Assembly: GCF_051045985.1 (NCBI RefSeq)
Contig: NZ_CP157350.1
Location: 1,054,001-1,118,000 of the forward strand
DNA length: 64,000 bases
Source of the DNA: Scardovia wiggsiae
GTDB taxonomy: Bacteria; Actinomycetota; Actinomycetes; Actinomycetales; Bifidobacteriaceae
Reading direction: 5' to 3'
Below the pieces are notes generated by a model. It was given only the letters and a program-made list of their open reading frames with translations, had not been told where the DNA came from and ran no database searches. Positions 53,339 through 63,028 of the stretch are shown here, one piece after another (within the stretch, counting starts at the first letter, position 1; the number at the start of each line of letters is the position of its first letter). The position numbers were made by a program, and so were the translations under genes.

Positions 53339-54124
53339 TTACCGGAGGCGGTTGCTGCCGGGGATGCGGCGTACGCTGAAAAGCCTGGATACACCCCATG
53401 CAGTAACACGCCACATGGCCTCAATAACTATGCCTGTATCCATCTTTGACCTGCCCCGGGTACGCTCAACAAACAGGATAGGGACTTCAACGACCTTCCC
53501 TCCGGAGTACTCCACACGCCGGGTCATATCTACCTGGAAAACATACCCGTTCGCCTGTATCTTATCAAGGTGCAGGCGCTGCAGGGCAGCAGCGCGGTAT
53601 GCCCTGAAACCGGCAGTAGCGTCCCGGGTAGAAAGCCCCAGCACAGTGCGGGCATATGCAGAGCCGCATCTGGAAATAGCGTCACGGTACCACGGCCAGT
53701 TCTCAGTCCCGCCGCCCGGAACCCTGCGCGAGCCTATGCACAGGTCTGCCTCAGGATGGGAGCTGAGCCCGTTAAGCACACGCTTAAGGTCTTCAGGGCG
53801 GTGGGACCCATCCATATCCATTTCACAGACGATCTCGTAATCATGCAGGAGCGCCCATTCAAAACCCGCGATATATGCCGGCCCCAGCCCGCGCTTGATG
53901 GACCTGTGGATAACGAAGATGCGCCTGTCCTGCTGCGCCATTTTTTCTGCCAGCTGCCCCGTACCATCCGGGGACGAATCATCCACCACAAGGATATGGG
54001 CATACGGGCAATACCGGAATATACCCTCAAGAGTATGCGGGAGGTTATCCTTTTCGTTATATGTAGGCATAACGATAACCGTCCGCGGCCTATAAGAATC
54101 ACTAATATCAGTAGTACGATCCAT
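53339..54124 (-). CDS. polyprenol-phosphate mannosyltransferase (GT2)
   Basis: 261 residues. DPM-type synthase: VIVMPTYNEKDNLP, VVDDSSPDGTG, EMDMDGSHRPED (DxD), DATAGFRAYRAAAL and FVERTRGRSKM (the QxxRW-like region is absent as usual). Transfers mannose (or another hexose) from GDP/UDP donor to polyprenyl-phosphate for envelope glycans. No C-terminal membrane domain and no Lnt domain as in Mycobacterium Ppm1. Start ATG 54124 (preceded by TATAAT eight bases upstream, possibly leaderless), with GTG 54130 as alternative. Confidence 0.92.
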   Translation of the reverse strand: MDRTTDISDSYRPRTVIVMPTYNEKDNLPHTLEGIFRYCPYAHILVVDDSSPDGTGQLAEKMAQQDRRIFVIHRSIKRGLGPAYIAGFEWALLHDYEIVCEMDMDGSHRPEDLKRVLNGLSSHPEADLCIGSRRVPGGGTENWPWYRDAISRCGSAYARTVLGLSTRDATAGFRAYRAAALQRLHLDKIQANGYVFQVDMTRRVEYSGGKVVEVPILFVERTRGRSKMDTGIVIEAMWRVTAWGVSRLFSVRRIPGSNRLR

Positions 54125-54219
54125 CACCACCCATTATAGGGCCGGTCATCGCATATGCATAGTATAGTGGTGTCAGCTTGCAGATATGCGCAATGGCGGC
54201 ACGTAGAACAGGAATTCAG

Positions 54220-54948
54220 ATGGATACTCCAGAGCTGCACAGGGCTCACACCAATATCGATCCTGAAATAATCCTGCTCCACACTGCCCTTTTCAAACAC
54301 GTCAAGCCTTCAGAAGTAGACCAGCTGATCCCGCATCTGCATCAGTGGGTTTTCAACAAAGGCGATTTCATTTTCCGCGAAGGTGCTACCGACAACCGTA
54401 TGTTCATCCTTGAAAGTGGCCGCGTCAAGCTGATCCGCGAATCGCATGACGGACGGATACAGCTCCTGAGCATCCACGGCCCGGGGGAAGTACTCGGCGA
54501 AATCCCCGTTTTCGATCCCCTGGGAGGGCCGCGTACCGCTTCTGCTGTGGCAATGCAGGACAGTACGGCCGGCGTCTCGCTCTCGCATGAATCCCTCCTG
54601 AAATGGCTCAATGACCATCCCGGTGTGGCAGTCAGCATGCTGCAGGTGCTGGCGCGCCGCATGCGCCGCAACAATGAGCGTATAAGCGACTTCGTTTTCA
54701 TGGACGTCCCCGCACGCCTGGCAAAAACGCTTATAGACCTTGCCCGCCGTTTCGGCGAGCCTACGGAAAAAGGGCTCCTGGTCCCCCATGACCTTACCCA
54801 GGGAGAACTTGCACAGCTTGTAGGCACATCCCGCGAAACAGTCAACAAAGCCCTTATGGATTTTACGAACCGCGGCTGGATCGCACGCGACGGACGGGCT
54901 ATCATCATCTACAGCCCGGGGAAGCTGATATTGCGTTCCCAGCACTGA
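54220..54948 (+). CDS. Crp/Fnr-family regulator, GlxR-like
   Basis: 242 residues. cNMP-binding domain with GEVLGEIPVFDPLGGPRTASAVA (the Gly-Glu and Arg-Thr that contact cAMP in GlxR), helix C, and winged HTH DLTQGELAQLVGTSRETVNKALMDF. In Corynebacterium GlxR is a global carbon regulator. The ATG 54220 follows AGGAATTCAG; a TTG at 54178 extends the frame by 14 residues. Confidence 0.93.
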   Translation: MDTPELHRAHTNIDPEIILLHTALFKHVKPSEVDQLIPHLHQWVFNKGDFIFREGATDNRMFILESGRVKLIRESHDGRIQLLSIHGPGEVLGEIPVFDPLGGPRTASAVAMQDSTAGVSLSHESLLKWLNDHPGVAVSMLQVLARRMRRNNERISDFVFMDVPARLAKTLIDLARRFGEPTEKGLLVPHDLTQGELAQLVGTSRETVNKALMDFTNRGWIARDGRAIIIYSPGKLILRSQH

Positions 54949-55010
54949 TCCCCAGCCCAGCACAGCCGGACCCTGCTTATGCGGACCGTGTGAATGGCCT
55001 GCGAACCGCC

Positions 55011-55045
55011 TTGCCCTGGTAGATACTTATCCTTAGAATAGAAGT
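55011..55045 (+). promoter_or_regulatory. promoter of the penicillin-binding protein gene (leaderless)
   Basis: TTGCCC (55011-55016) and TAGAAT (55034-55039) are 17 bp apart; the -10 box ends six bases before the ATG at 55046, so the mRNA would start at or next to the start codon. Confidence 0.65.
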
Positions 55046-57148
55046 ATGCCAGCCGAAAAACCCAAAAAAGATTTTAAACGTATCACTACGCTTATTTTGG
55101 CCTATATCATTTTCTGCGTCGCAGGCGGAATCATCGCTTCCGGTTTCCTGCTGCCCGGAGCCCTTATGGCTTCGGATACAGTCAAAAAGCTGACACCCAC
55201 ACTCTCTACCACGGATAATGTTACGTTCAGCCTGTCTGACCTGCCTCAGCAGTCACGCATGTATGCTTCGGACGGCACGACCCTGATCGCTACGTTCTAC
55301 GACCAGAACCGTATCAACGTCCCCCTGAGCAAAGTATCCAAGGTCATGCAGCAGGCAGTGGTAGCGCGCGAAGACCGCCGGTTCTTCGAACATTCCGGGG
55401 TCGACCCTACAGGTATTTTAAGGGCCTTCCTGCAGACCTATGTGCATAAGGGCGGCGGGACCCAGGGCGGATCCACTCTGACACAGCAGTACGTCAAAAA
55501 TATGCTTATAGCCCAGGCCCAGGCAGATAATGACCCTATTGAAGCGTACCATGCCCAGGAAGATACCATCGCCCGTAAAATACGGGAAATGCTCCTGGCC
55601 CTCCAGATCGAGAAAAAATATTCCAAAGCAGACATCCTCCAGGGCTATCTGAATATAGCCCAGTTCGGGGTCAATACATTTGGCGTGGAAACGGCAGCGC
55701 AGCATTACTTTTCCAAAAGCGCCGCCGACCTTGATATCGGCGAAGCGGCAACAATAGCGTCCATCACCAAAAACCCTACGAAATACGATCCTACCGTTAA
55801 TGTCCAGAATGCCCAGGAACAGCGTAATATCGTGCTGGACCTCATGGTGCGCAGCCGTTTCATCTCACAGCAGGAGGCTGCAAAATACAAAGCTGTCCCC
55901 CTTCAGAGCGTCCTTAAAATCAAAGATATCCGCGTCGGCTGCCAGGCCGCAGGCGGTGCAGCATACTTCTGTGACTATGTGGTCCACCGCATACTGAACT
56001 CCCCTGCCTTTGGGAAAACACGTACAGAACGGCGCAGGCTCCTGTACGCAGGAGGGCTGAATATCGTCACCACTATGGATGTCAATGCCGAGGATGCGGC
56101 GAATGCGGCCGTGCGTAAAGTAGTGCCCGAAGACGATAAGTCAGGGTTCGAGGCTGTTATGGCAGCTGTCCAGCCAGGTACCGGAAAAGTCCTTGCCATA
56201 GCGCAAAACCGCACATATGGTGTTGAGACTAATGCAGGGGGTACAACTACCTCCATCAACTATGCTGTTGACCAGATAGACGGCGGAGGCATAGGTGTAC
56301 AGACCGGCTCCACTTTCAAGCCTATCAATATGGTTTCCTGGCTGTCTAACGGGCATAAAGCTATGGAATCCCTGCGCACTTCTACCGCTTATCCCCTGAA
56401 GACGTTCCCATGCGCCCCGGTAAAATCGGGTATATGGAGCGTCCAGAATTCAGGGGGCGGGACAGTTAACCCCGAAACGCCATATAACGGCCTGATTATG
56501 TCACATAACACCACACAGGCAGCAATGGCCCAGAAGATCGGCCTGTGTGCTATCACAAAGACAGCACAGACCCTTGGCTACCATAATTCTGCGATCAACG
56601 AAAGCGACCTTGAAAAGCAGATGCAGGTCCCCATGATCATCGGTGCGCTCAACGCCTCCCCGCTGACCATGGCTAACGTCTATGCAACCATAGCCGCGAA
56701 TGGTGTACGCTGCGACCCTATCGCCATAACGAAGGTCACAAAGAACGGACGTGAGCTTGCTGTCCCGAGTGCAGGCTGCAAGCAGGCTATTTCCAAGGAA
56801 GTTGCCCAGACGACTGCCTATATCCTCAATAAGGATGTCACCCAGGGAGTTGCGAAGGATGCCCAGCTGGCCGGCGGGCGCAAGACTTTTGCAAAAACAG
56901 GGACGGCAGAAGACAAGTATATGGATTCGGTTATCTTCACCAATGGCGTTGCCGCCTATACCACTATGGGGAATATGGAAAGGCCGGTCTCCTTCACCAG
57001 GAAGACAGTTGGCGGCCGTACATACGATACATGGTATGGCGCGTATACTCTGCCTATACTGACCAGTTTCGTGAACGATTACGTCAAAGCCGCCAATATC
57101 CCTGATGACCCTGATTACGGGCAGCCTGACCACAACCTTATGGGCTGA
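55046..57148 (+). CDS. class A penicillin-binding protein (transglycosylase/transpeptidase)
   Basis: 700 residues: a cytoplasmic tail, one membrane helix (~15-40), GT51 (~75-270; AREDRRFFEHSGVDPTGI with catalytic Glu, GGSTLTQQYVKN, KIREMLLALQIEKKYSKADILQGYLN), and transpeptidase (~340-660): STFK active site in TGSTFKPI, SHN, and KTG in FAKTGTAE. It polymerises and cross-links peptidoglycan. The transpeptidase lacks PASTA repeats at the C-terminus. Divides the envelope block with the mannosyltransferase and murI. Confidence 0.96.
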   Translation: MPAEKPKKDFKRITTLILAYIIFCVAGGIIASGFLLPGALMASDTVKKLTPTLSTTDNVTFSLSDLPQQSRMYASDGTTLIATFYDQNRINVPLSKVSKVMQQAVVAREDRRFFEHSGVDPTGILRAFLQTYVHKGGGTQGGSTLTQQYVKNMLIAQAQADNDPIEAYHAQEDTIARKIREMLLALQIEKKYSKADILQGYLNIAQFGVNTFGVETAAQHYFSKSAADLDIGEAATIASITKNPTKYDPTVNVQNAQEQRNIVLDLMVRSRFISQQEAAKYKAVPLQSVLKIKDIRVGCQAAGGAAYFCDYVVHRILNSPAFGKTRTERRRLLYAGGLNIVTTMDVNAEDAANAAVRKVVPEDDKSGFEAVMAAVQPGTGKVLAIAQNRTYGVETNAGGTTTSINYAVDQIDGGGIGVQTGSTFKPINMVSWLSNGHKAMESLRTSTAYPLKTFPCAPVKSGIWSVQNSGGGTVNPETPYNGLIMSHNTTQAAMAQKIGLCAITKTAQTLGYHNSAINESDLEKQMQVPMIIGALNASPLTMANVYATIAANGVRCDPIAITKVTKNGRELAVPSAGCKQAISKEVAQTTAYILNKDVTQGVAKDAQLAGGRKTFAKTGTAEDKYMDSVIFTNGVAAYTTMGNMERPVSFTRKTVGGRTYDTWYGAYTLPILTSFVNDYVKAANIPDDPDYGQPDHNLMG

Positions 57149-57181
57149 GGCCTGCGGAAAGAAACGGCAGGCTATTATCTG

Positions 57182-58108
57182 ATGGATATGGATATGGACA
57201 GGCAGCGGCAGGTGCATGCAGACAGTATGCCTGCGGTACAGGGCTCCCCCTCCGCAGAAGATGCGTCTGCCACGGTAGGCGTGATTGATGTCGGCGGAGG
57301 GTTCCGTTCTATTTTCGGTACTGGGGTGCTCGATGCCTGCCTGGAGCATAATATCCATTTTGACCGCTGCTACGGCGTATCTGCGGGGAGTGCCGATATG
57401 GCAAGCTATCTGTCAGGCCAGTACCGCAGGAACCTCCGGTTCTACACCGAGTATTCCTTCCGAAGCCAGTATGCCAGCTTCCACAATATGCTCAGCCAGC
57501 GCGATTTTATCAACCTTGACTATATCTACAGCGGACTTTCAAACCATGACGGGGAATATCCCCTTGACTATGAAGCGCTGAGGGATAACCCCGCCACGCT
57601 TACTGTAGTCGCATGCAATGCAAACACGGGCGAACCGCATTACTTCACCAAAGACGATATCAGCCAGGATAATTATGATATTTTCAAAGCCTCCAGCTGT
57701 GTGCCGGCGGCAAATGCCCCCTATATAATCAATGGTGTCCCCTACTTTGACGGCGGGATCGCGGACCCTGTCCCCGTGGAAAAGGCTTTTGAAGACGGAT
57801 GCACCAAAGTCGTCCTTATCCTTACCCGCCAGAAGGATGTGCTCCGCGAGCCGGCGCATGACAGGATACCCGGGAGGCTCCTTAAACGCCAGTACCCTGC
57901 GGCTGCAGAACGGGTCCTCAACAGATATAAGCTGTACAATGGCCAGATAAGCCTTGCTAAACAGTACGAGGAAAAGGGCGAAGTGCTTATCCTTGCGCCT
58001 GATGACCTTCACGGGCTTGATACCCTGAAGAAAACACGGCAGGGGCTTCTTGACATGTATGATGACGGACTTAAACAGATCGCACAGATCCAGGAGTTCA
58101 TAGGATAA
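57182..58108 (+). CDS. patatin-like phospholipase
   Basis: 308 residues. VIDVGGGFRSIFGTGVLDA (oxyanion Gly loop), GVSAGSADMAS (Ser nucleophile), DGGIADPVPV (catalytic Asp), giving the Ser-Asp dyad. No signal peptide, so cytoplasmic. Similar to the YjjU-type bacterial patatins. Positioned 34 bp after the PBP gene and close to murI; probably co-transcribed. Substrate unknown. Confidence 0.9.
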   Translation: MDMDMDRQRQVHADSMPAVQGSPSAEDASATVGVIDVGGGFRSIFGTGVLDACLEHNIHFDRCYGVSAGSADMASYLSGQYRRNLRFYTEYSFRSQYASFHNMLSQRDFINLDYIYSGLSNHDGEYPLDYEALRDNPATLTVVACNANTGEPHYFTKDDISQDNYDIFKASSCVPAANAPYIINGVPYFDGGIADPVPVEKAFEDGCTKVVLILTRQKDVLREPAHDRIPGRLLKRQYPAAAERVLNRYKLYNGQISLAKQYEEKGEVLILAPDDLHGLDTLKKTRQGLLDMYDDGLKQIAQIQEFIG

Positions 58109-58185
58109 TTGCCTGCTGCAGGCATGCGCCCGGGATACAGCTGTTGATAATAACCGTACTGCACACAACGAAAGGGGTGATCCGG

Positions 58186-58980
58186 TTGGGCAGCAACGCA
58201 CCAATAGGCGTTTTCGATTCCGGCATGGGAGGGATATCAGTCGTCCGGCAGATCCATAAGGATATGCCCAACGAAGATATCATCTTTTTCGGGGACAGCG
58301 CCAATGCGCCCTACGGCACCCGTCCGGCCGGCGAAGTGGAAGAGCTCAGTTTCTCGGCGGCAGACCATCTTATCGCAAAAGGCGCTAAGGCTATAGTCAT
58401 TGCCTGCAACACTGCAACGAGCGCAGGTGCAGGCGATATGCGCCACACATATGATATCCCGGTTATCGGTATGGAACCCGCGGTGAAAGTAGCATGCGAC
58501 AGGGGCGGCGGCAGCCCTCAAAATATCCTGGTCCTTGCAACCGAACTGACACTGAAAGGGCAGAAGTTCGCAGACCTTGTCGCCCAGGTCAGGGGGAACA
58601 GCACCATACACACCCAGCCTTGCCCTGATCTGGTCACTATTGTGGAATCGGGGCAGCTCAATGACCACACACGGGTACAGGACGCTATCTCAGGATATCT
58701 CGCCCCATTTGATGTAGAAGCCCTTGATTCCATAGTGCTCGGCTGTACCCATTTCGTTTTTTACCGGAGCTACTTTGAAGAGATGCTTCCCGGGCATGTG
58801 GCTGTTATTGACGGTAATCCGGGGACATCCCATCATCTTGGTACCGTCCTCAGGGAGTTTGGGATACAGTCAGACCGGCCGGAAAGCTATACAGGCGCAG
58901 TCACCCTGGAAAATTCCCGCAAAGATAAGGTGACTGGATTACTGGCAAAAAGCCTCCTCCATGGGGACATCCTCGGCTAA
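58186..58980 (+). CDS. murI: glutamate racemase
   Basis: 264 residues supplying D-glutamate for peptidoglycan. GVFDSGMGGISVVRQI, ACNTATSAGA and LGCTHFVFYRS contain the two catalytic Cys; FFGDSANAPYG the substrate loop. TTG 58186 is preferred: GAAAGGGG (58170-58177) lies eight bases before it; an in-frame TTG at 58144 and GTG at 58177 lack good signals. Confidence 0.95.
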   Translation: MGSNAPIGVFDSGMGGISVVRQIHKDMPNEDIIFFGDSANAPYGTRPAGEVEELSFSAADHLIAKGAKAIVIACNTATSAGAGDMRHTYDIPVIGMEPAVKVACDRGGGSPQNILVLATELTLKGQKFADLVAQVRGNSTIHTQPCPDLVTIVESGQLNDHTRVQDAISGYLAPFDVEALDSIVLGCTHFVFYRSYFEEMLPGHVAVIDGNPGTSHHLGTVLREFGIQSDRPESYTGAVTLENSRKDKVTGLLAKSLLHGDILG

Positions 58981-58992
58981 GCCCCGGAAGTA

Positions 58993-59427
58993 TCACGCTT
59001 CACTGATATCTGTAATACCGGCAGCTTCCAGCCTGTTCAGCTGTGATGAAGCAGATGCGGGAGCAAACAGGTAATCCCGCAGCACACATGCCTGATTATA
59101 CACAGGGCTTTTCGCACCATACACAAAAGTAATACGCGGCACTGCACGCGAAGACTGTTCCCTGATCGTGTCAATAAGCTCCCCGACCGCACTGGTATTG
59201 GCTTCCAGCTGCGCACAGTACCGGGCGGTAAAATCATCAAAAGTATCGGGGTCATGCCCCCATGATTTTCTCAGTTCATTGGTAGGGGCTATATCTTTCA
59301 GCCACAGGTCAACACGGGCTTTGTCCTTCGATATCCCCCGCGGCCACAGCCTGTCAACAAGGATACGGAACCCGTCAGCATCATCAGCATCATCATAAAC
59401 ACGTTTAAGGGCTATCTCAGTAACCAT
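58993..59427 (-). CDS. DUF488 family protein
   Basis: 144 residues starting TEIALKRVYDDADDADGFRILVDRLWPRGISKDKARVDLWLKDIAPTNELRKSWGHD, then DDFTARYCAQLE and ITFVYGAKSPVYNQACVLRDYL. This is the DUF488 family; function unknown (some members are fused to or near nucleic-acid metabolism genes). GGGAGGAAAT precedes the ATG. Confidence 0.9.
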   Translation of the reverse strand: MVTEIALKRVYDDADDADGFRILVDRLWPRGISKDKARVDLWLKDIAPTNELRKSWGHDPDTFDDFTARYCAQLEANTSAVGELIDTIREQSSRAVPRITFVYGAKSPVYNQACVLRDYLFAPASASSQLNRLEAAGITDISEA

Positions 59428-59582
59428 ATTTCCTCCCTGGACAGAAAACTGCTTATATCATACCTCAGTATTACCATCCGCGGCACCCTGATTTTCCATT
59501 TCCGCAGCCCCGGGCGTTTTGCATGTTGTCCCAAGCCCCAGTTTTTCCAATTAAACTCAACGAATAATGTACTTATCAGATG

Positions 59583-59666
59583 GGAGGCGCGTCAGTTAAG
59601 ATGGAAGTGTTCACTTAAGCAACGGCGCTTTAGTGAACCTTTGCAATACTTATCCTGCACGCCTCC
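59583..59666. repeat. nested inverted repeat between ileS and DUF488 gene
   Basis: Outer arms GGAGGCG (59583-59589) and CGCCTCC (59660-59666); inner arms GTTCACT (59609-59615) and AGTGAAC (59632-59638), the latter extended by AAGC/GCTT across a T-T mismatch. It begins 12 bp past the ileS stop. There is no T-run, so it is not an ordinary terminator. Could be an RNA structure or paired protein sites. Confidence 0.5.
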
Positions 59667-59677
59667 TGCCATGCCGC

Positions 59678-62600
59678 CTATGCCTTACTGACTGAAGCGT
59701 CTACAGCCTCGCTGCCAGAAATTTCCACAGCAAAACGTGTCGCGAGGGTCTCCGAACAGATAAGGCTTTCAAACTGCTTTACCTGGCCTGCATGGGCAGC
59801 GGGGACAGCAAGCTTCAGAGAAATACGGTCAGAAATATCCAATCCGGCCTCTTTCCTGGCATCCTGGACTACCCGGATAGTATCCCGGGCATAGCCTTCT
59901 GCCACGAGGTCATCGGTAAGCCGGGTATCAAGGATCACGAACCCTCCGGCGGGAAGGGCTGCCGAGGCATAAGCTTCGCCCTGCCCCGGGGTGCCGGCAG
60001 GATCAGAGGCATTCCCCCCGGTCTCCTCCACACGGTTTACCAGTTCGTATTCCCCCTGTTCCAGAGGTATCTCACCGTCTGGGGTATCCACCGCCACACC
60101 GCCGTCAGAAGCCTTATGCCAGTCCCCTGATTTGGAAGCCTTGATCACAGACTGTACCTGCCTGCCGAGGCGCGGACCTGCTGCGCGTGCATTGACCTTC
60201 AGCTCACTGATAATACGGAGCCCATTCCCGGCTGCAGCCTCCAGGGTACTGAACCGCACTTCCTTAACGTTAAGCTCTGACTTGATGAGATCAGCATACG
60301 GGCTGACTGCATCAACGTCGGATACGAGCACGCTCAGTGTGGAAAGCGGCTGGCGGACGCGGATCTGACGGGCTTTACGGAGGGAAAGAGTGCCGGAAAC
60401 TATCTCACGCACCTTGTCCATTGCTAAAACCAGCCCGTCATCCCGGCGGAGGATGCTGCCAAGGCCAGTACCGTCAAGATACGGCCAGTCGGTCAGATGG
60501 ACAGATTCCCCGCCTGTAAGCCCGCGCCAGATTGTCTCCGCTTCCATAGGGGCCAGAGGGGCGATCACGCGGCACAGGACCTCGAGTGCCGTATACAGTG
60601 TATTGAACGCCTGCGGATCCTCATTCCAGAACCTGTCACGCGAGTTGCGGATATACCAGTTAGTGAGCCCGTCGATATAATCTGCAACAGCGTCGCATGC
60701 ATCTGAAATAGCAAAACTGTCCAGGCTTTTCTGGACATCGGCAACAAGATTGCGCGTACGGGCAAGCAGGTACCGGTCCATCTCGGGAAGGTGCACGATA
60801 TCCTGCACAGCCAGCTGATGGGCTTCAAACCCCTTCCCCCCGTTGGCAGCATTCGCATACAGGGTGAAGAAATAATACGTGCTCCACAGCGGCAGCATGA
60901 TTTGGCGGACAGTATCACGGATGCCGTCTGACGTAACGATAAGGTTGCCTCCCCGCAGGATCGGCGAGCACATAAGGAACCAGCGCATGGCGTCAGAACC
61001 GTATTCATTGAAAACACCGTTGACATCCGGATAATTACGCAGATGCTTGCTCATTTTCTGCCCGTCATCGCCAAGCACTATGCCGTGGCAGATCACATTC
61101 TTGAACGCCGCGCTGTCAAACAGCGCCGTTGCCATAACGTGGAGGGTATAGAACCATCCGCGGGTCTGCCCGATATATTCCACAACATAGTCCCCGGGGA
61201 AATGCTGCTCAAAATATTCACGGTTTTCAAACGGATAGTGGAACTGGGCAAAAGGCATGGACCCTGATTCAAACCAGCAGTCAAGGACATCAGGTATCCG
61301 CCGCATAACAGATTTCCCCGTCGGATCATCAGGATTGGGGCGTGTAAGCTCATCGACCCATGGACGGTGCAGGTTCACTTCCCCCCTGTCATCCGTCGGA
61401 TACCTACCGAAATCCCGTTTCAGCTCTTCCAGGGAACCGTATACATCCACACGCGGGTACCGGGGGTCATCCGAGACCCACACCGGGATGGGGGAACCCC
61501 AGTACCGGTTGCGTGAGATGGACCAGTCGCGCGCATTCGACAGCCACTTGCCGAACTGCCCATCCTTGACATTGCCGGGAATCCAGTTGATCCCTTCGTT
61601 ATGGCTGAGCAGGCGGTCCTTGAACTTCGTCACCGCTACGAACCAGCTTGATACCGGTTTATAGATCAGCGGCGTGCCGCATCGCCAGCAATGCGGATAA
61701 CTATGCACATATGACTTTTCCTGCACCAGCAGCGCGCGGCGGTCTTCCTCCACACCGGCCAGCGCACCTGTATTATTGCGCATATCACGGATTATCTGCT
61801 TATTCGCCTCAAATACACGGATCCCTTCATAGTCCGGGACAATGGAATTGAAACGGCATGCATCATCAAGGTAATCCACGGTACGCACCTGATGGGCGTT
61901 AAGGGTATTGATATCGTCTTCACCATAAACAGCCTGATGGACCAGGCCGGTGCCTTCGGTAACATCTACATAATCCGCTGTATAGATAGTGAATGCATGG
62001 GGGTCTTCACCGGATGCACCATCCTGGCTTGTTGCCGAGCCGTCCGCAAGGTACGGGAAAACAGGATAGTACCGCCTGCCTTCAAGGTCGGAACCTTTCA
62101 GCGTACGGACCACTGTGTAATCGTCGCCGATCTCTTTAGCATACCGCGGGAGAAGGGCTGTAGCGAAATACAGTTTTTTACCGGCGAATTCGCCCGAAAC
62201 AGGTTCAATCTCGCTGTACTCGATATCCGGCCCCACAACTATCGATAAATTCCCGGGGACTGTCCACGGGGTAGTCGTCCAGAAAACGGCATACGCATCT
62301 TCATCACGGAATTTTACTGCTACAGTAACGGATGTATCCTGACGGTCCTGGTAAACATCAGCATCCATACGCAGCTCATGGTTGCTCAGCGGGGTCTCAT
62401 CCTTCGGGCAATAAGGGAGGACACGGTACCCCTTATATGCCAGTCCTTTATCGTACAGTTTCTTAAAAGCCCAGATCACAGACTCCATATACGTGGTATC
62501 CAGGGTCTTATACCCGTGCTCAAAGTCTACCCAGCGCGCCTGGCGGTGGACATAATCTTTCCACTCATCCGTATATTTCAGGACAGATGTGCGGCATGCT

Positions 62601-63028
62601 TCATTAAACCGGGCAAGTCCCATTTCATCGATCTGGCTTTTATCTTCTATGCCAAGTTCTTTTTCGGCTTCAAGCTCCGCAGGGAGGCCGTGGGTATCCC
62701 ACCCAAAGACACGGTTGACCCGACGGCCTTTCATAGTCTGGTAACGCGGGATCACATCTTTTGCATATCCGGTAAGAAGATGGCCATAGTGAGGCAGCCC
62801 ATTGGCGAAGGGGGGGCCGTCAAAAAAGACGAATTCATTAGAAGAGTTATCCCCGGAAGGGCGCTGCTCTACTGATTTTCTGAAAGTGCCGTCAGCATCC
62901 CAGTAACGCAGTACTGCTTCCTCCATTTTGGGGAAACTCGGGCTGGGTGTGACCGGCTGTACACTGCCATCTGTACTGCCGGCAGAAGCTTTCGGATACA
63001 CATGCCTGACGCTGTTCTGCTCACTCAT
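59678..63028 (-). CDS. ileS: isoleucyl-tRNA synthetase
   Basis: 1116-residue class I synthetase. HIGH-type motif PHYGHLLTGYAKD, KMSKH (KMSKS loop), GWDTHGLPAE, editing domain motifs (TPWTVPGN, HQAVYGEDD). C-terminal helical anticodon-binding region. The length and lack of C-terminal zinc Cys ligands place it with the long type 2 (ileS2-like, mupirocin-resistant eukaryote-like) group seen in actinobacteria. GAGGAGCC before the ATG is part of a T-box sequestrator. Confidence 0.97.
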   Translation of the reverse strand: MSEQNSVRHVYPKASAGSTDGSVQPVTPSPSFPKMEEAVLRYWDADGTFRKSVEQRPSGDNSSNEFVFFDGPPFANGLPHYGHLLTGYAKDVIPRYQTMKGRRVNRVFGWDTHGLPAELEAEKELGIEDKSQIDEMGLARFNEACRTSVLKYTDEWKDYVHRQARWVDFEHGYKTLDTTYMESVIWAFKKLYDKGLAYKGYRVLPYCPKDETPLSNHELRMDADVYQDRQDTSVTVAVKFRDEDAYAVFWTTTPWTVPGNLSIVVGPDIEYSEIEPVSGEFAGKKLYFATALLPRYAKEIGDDYTVVRTLKGSDLEGRRYYPVFPYLADGSATSQDGASGEDPHAFTIYTADYVDVTEGTGLVHQAVYGEDDINTLNAHQVRTVDYLDDACRFNSIVPDYEGIRVFEANKQIIRDMRNNTGALAGVEEDRRALLVQEKSYVHSYPHCWRCGTPLIYKPVSSWFVAVTKFKDRLLSHNEGINWIPGNVKDGQFGKWLSNARDWSISRNRYWGSPIPVWVSDDPRYPRVDVYGSLEELKRDFGRYPTDDRGEVNLHRPWVDELTRPNPDDPTGKSVMRRIPDVLDCWFESGSMPFAQFHYPFENREYFEQHFPGDYVVEYIGQTRGWFYTLHVMATALFDSAAFKNVICHGIVLGDDGQKMSKHLRNYPDVNGVFNEYGSDAMRWFLMCSPILRGGNLIVTSDGIRDTVRQIMLPLWSTYYFFTLYANAANGGKGFEAHQLAVQDIVHLPEMDRYLLARTRNLVADVQKSLDSFAISDACDAVADYIDGLTNWYIRNSRDRFWNEDPQAFNTLYTALEVLCRVIAPLAPMEAETIWRGLTGGESVHLTDWPYLDGTGLGSILRRDDGLVLAMDKVREIVSGTLSLRKARQIRVRQPLSTLSVLVSDVDAVSPYADLIKSELNVKEVRFSTLEAAAGNGLRIISELKVNARAAGPRLGRQVQSVIKASKSGDWHKASDGGVAVDTPDGEIPLEQGEYELVNRVEETGGNASDPAGTPGQGEAYASAALPAGGFVILDTRLTDDLVAEGYARDTIRVVQDARKEAGLDISDRISLKLAVPAAHAGQVKQFESLICSETLATRFAVEISGSEAVDASVSKA

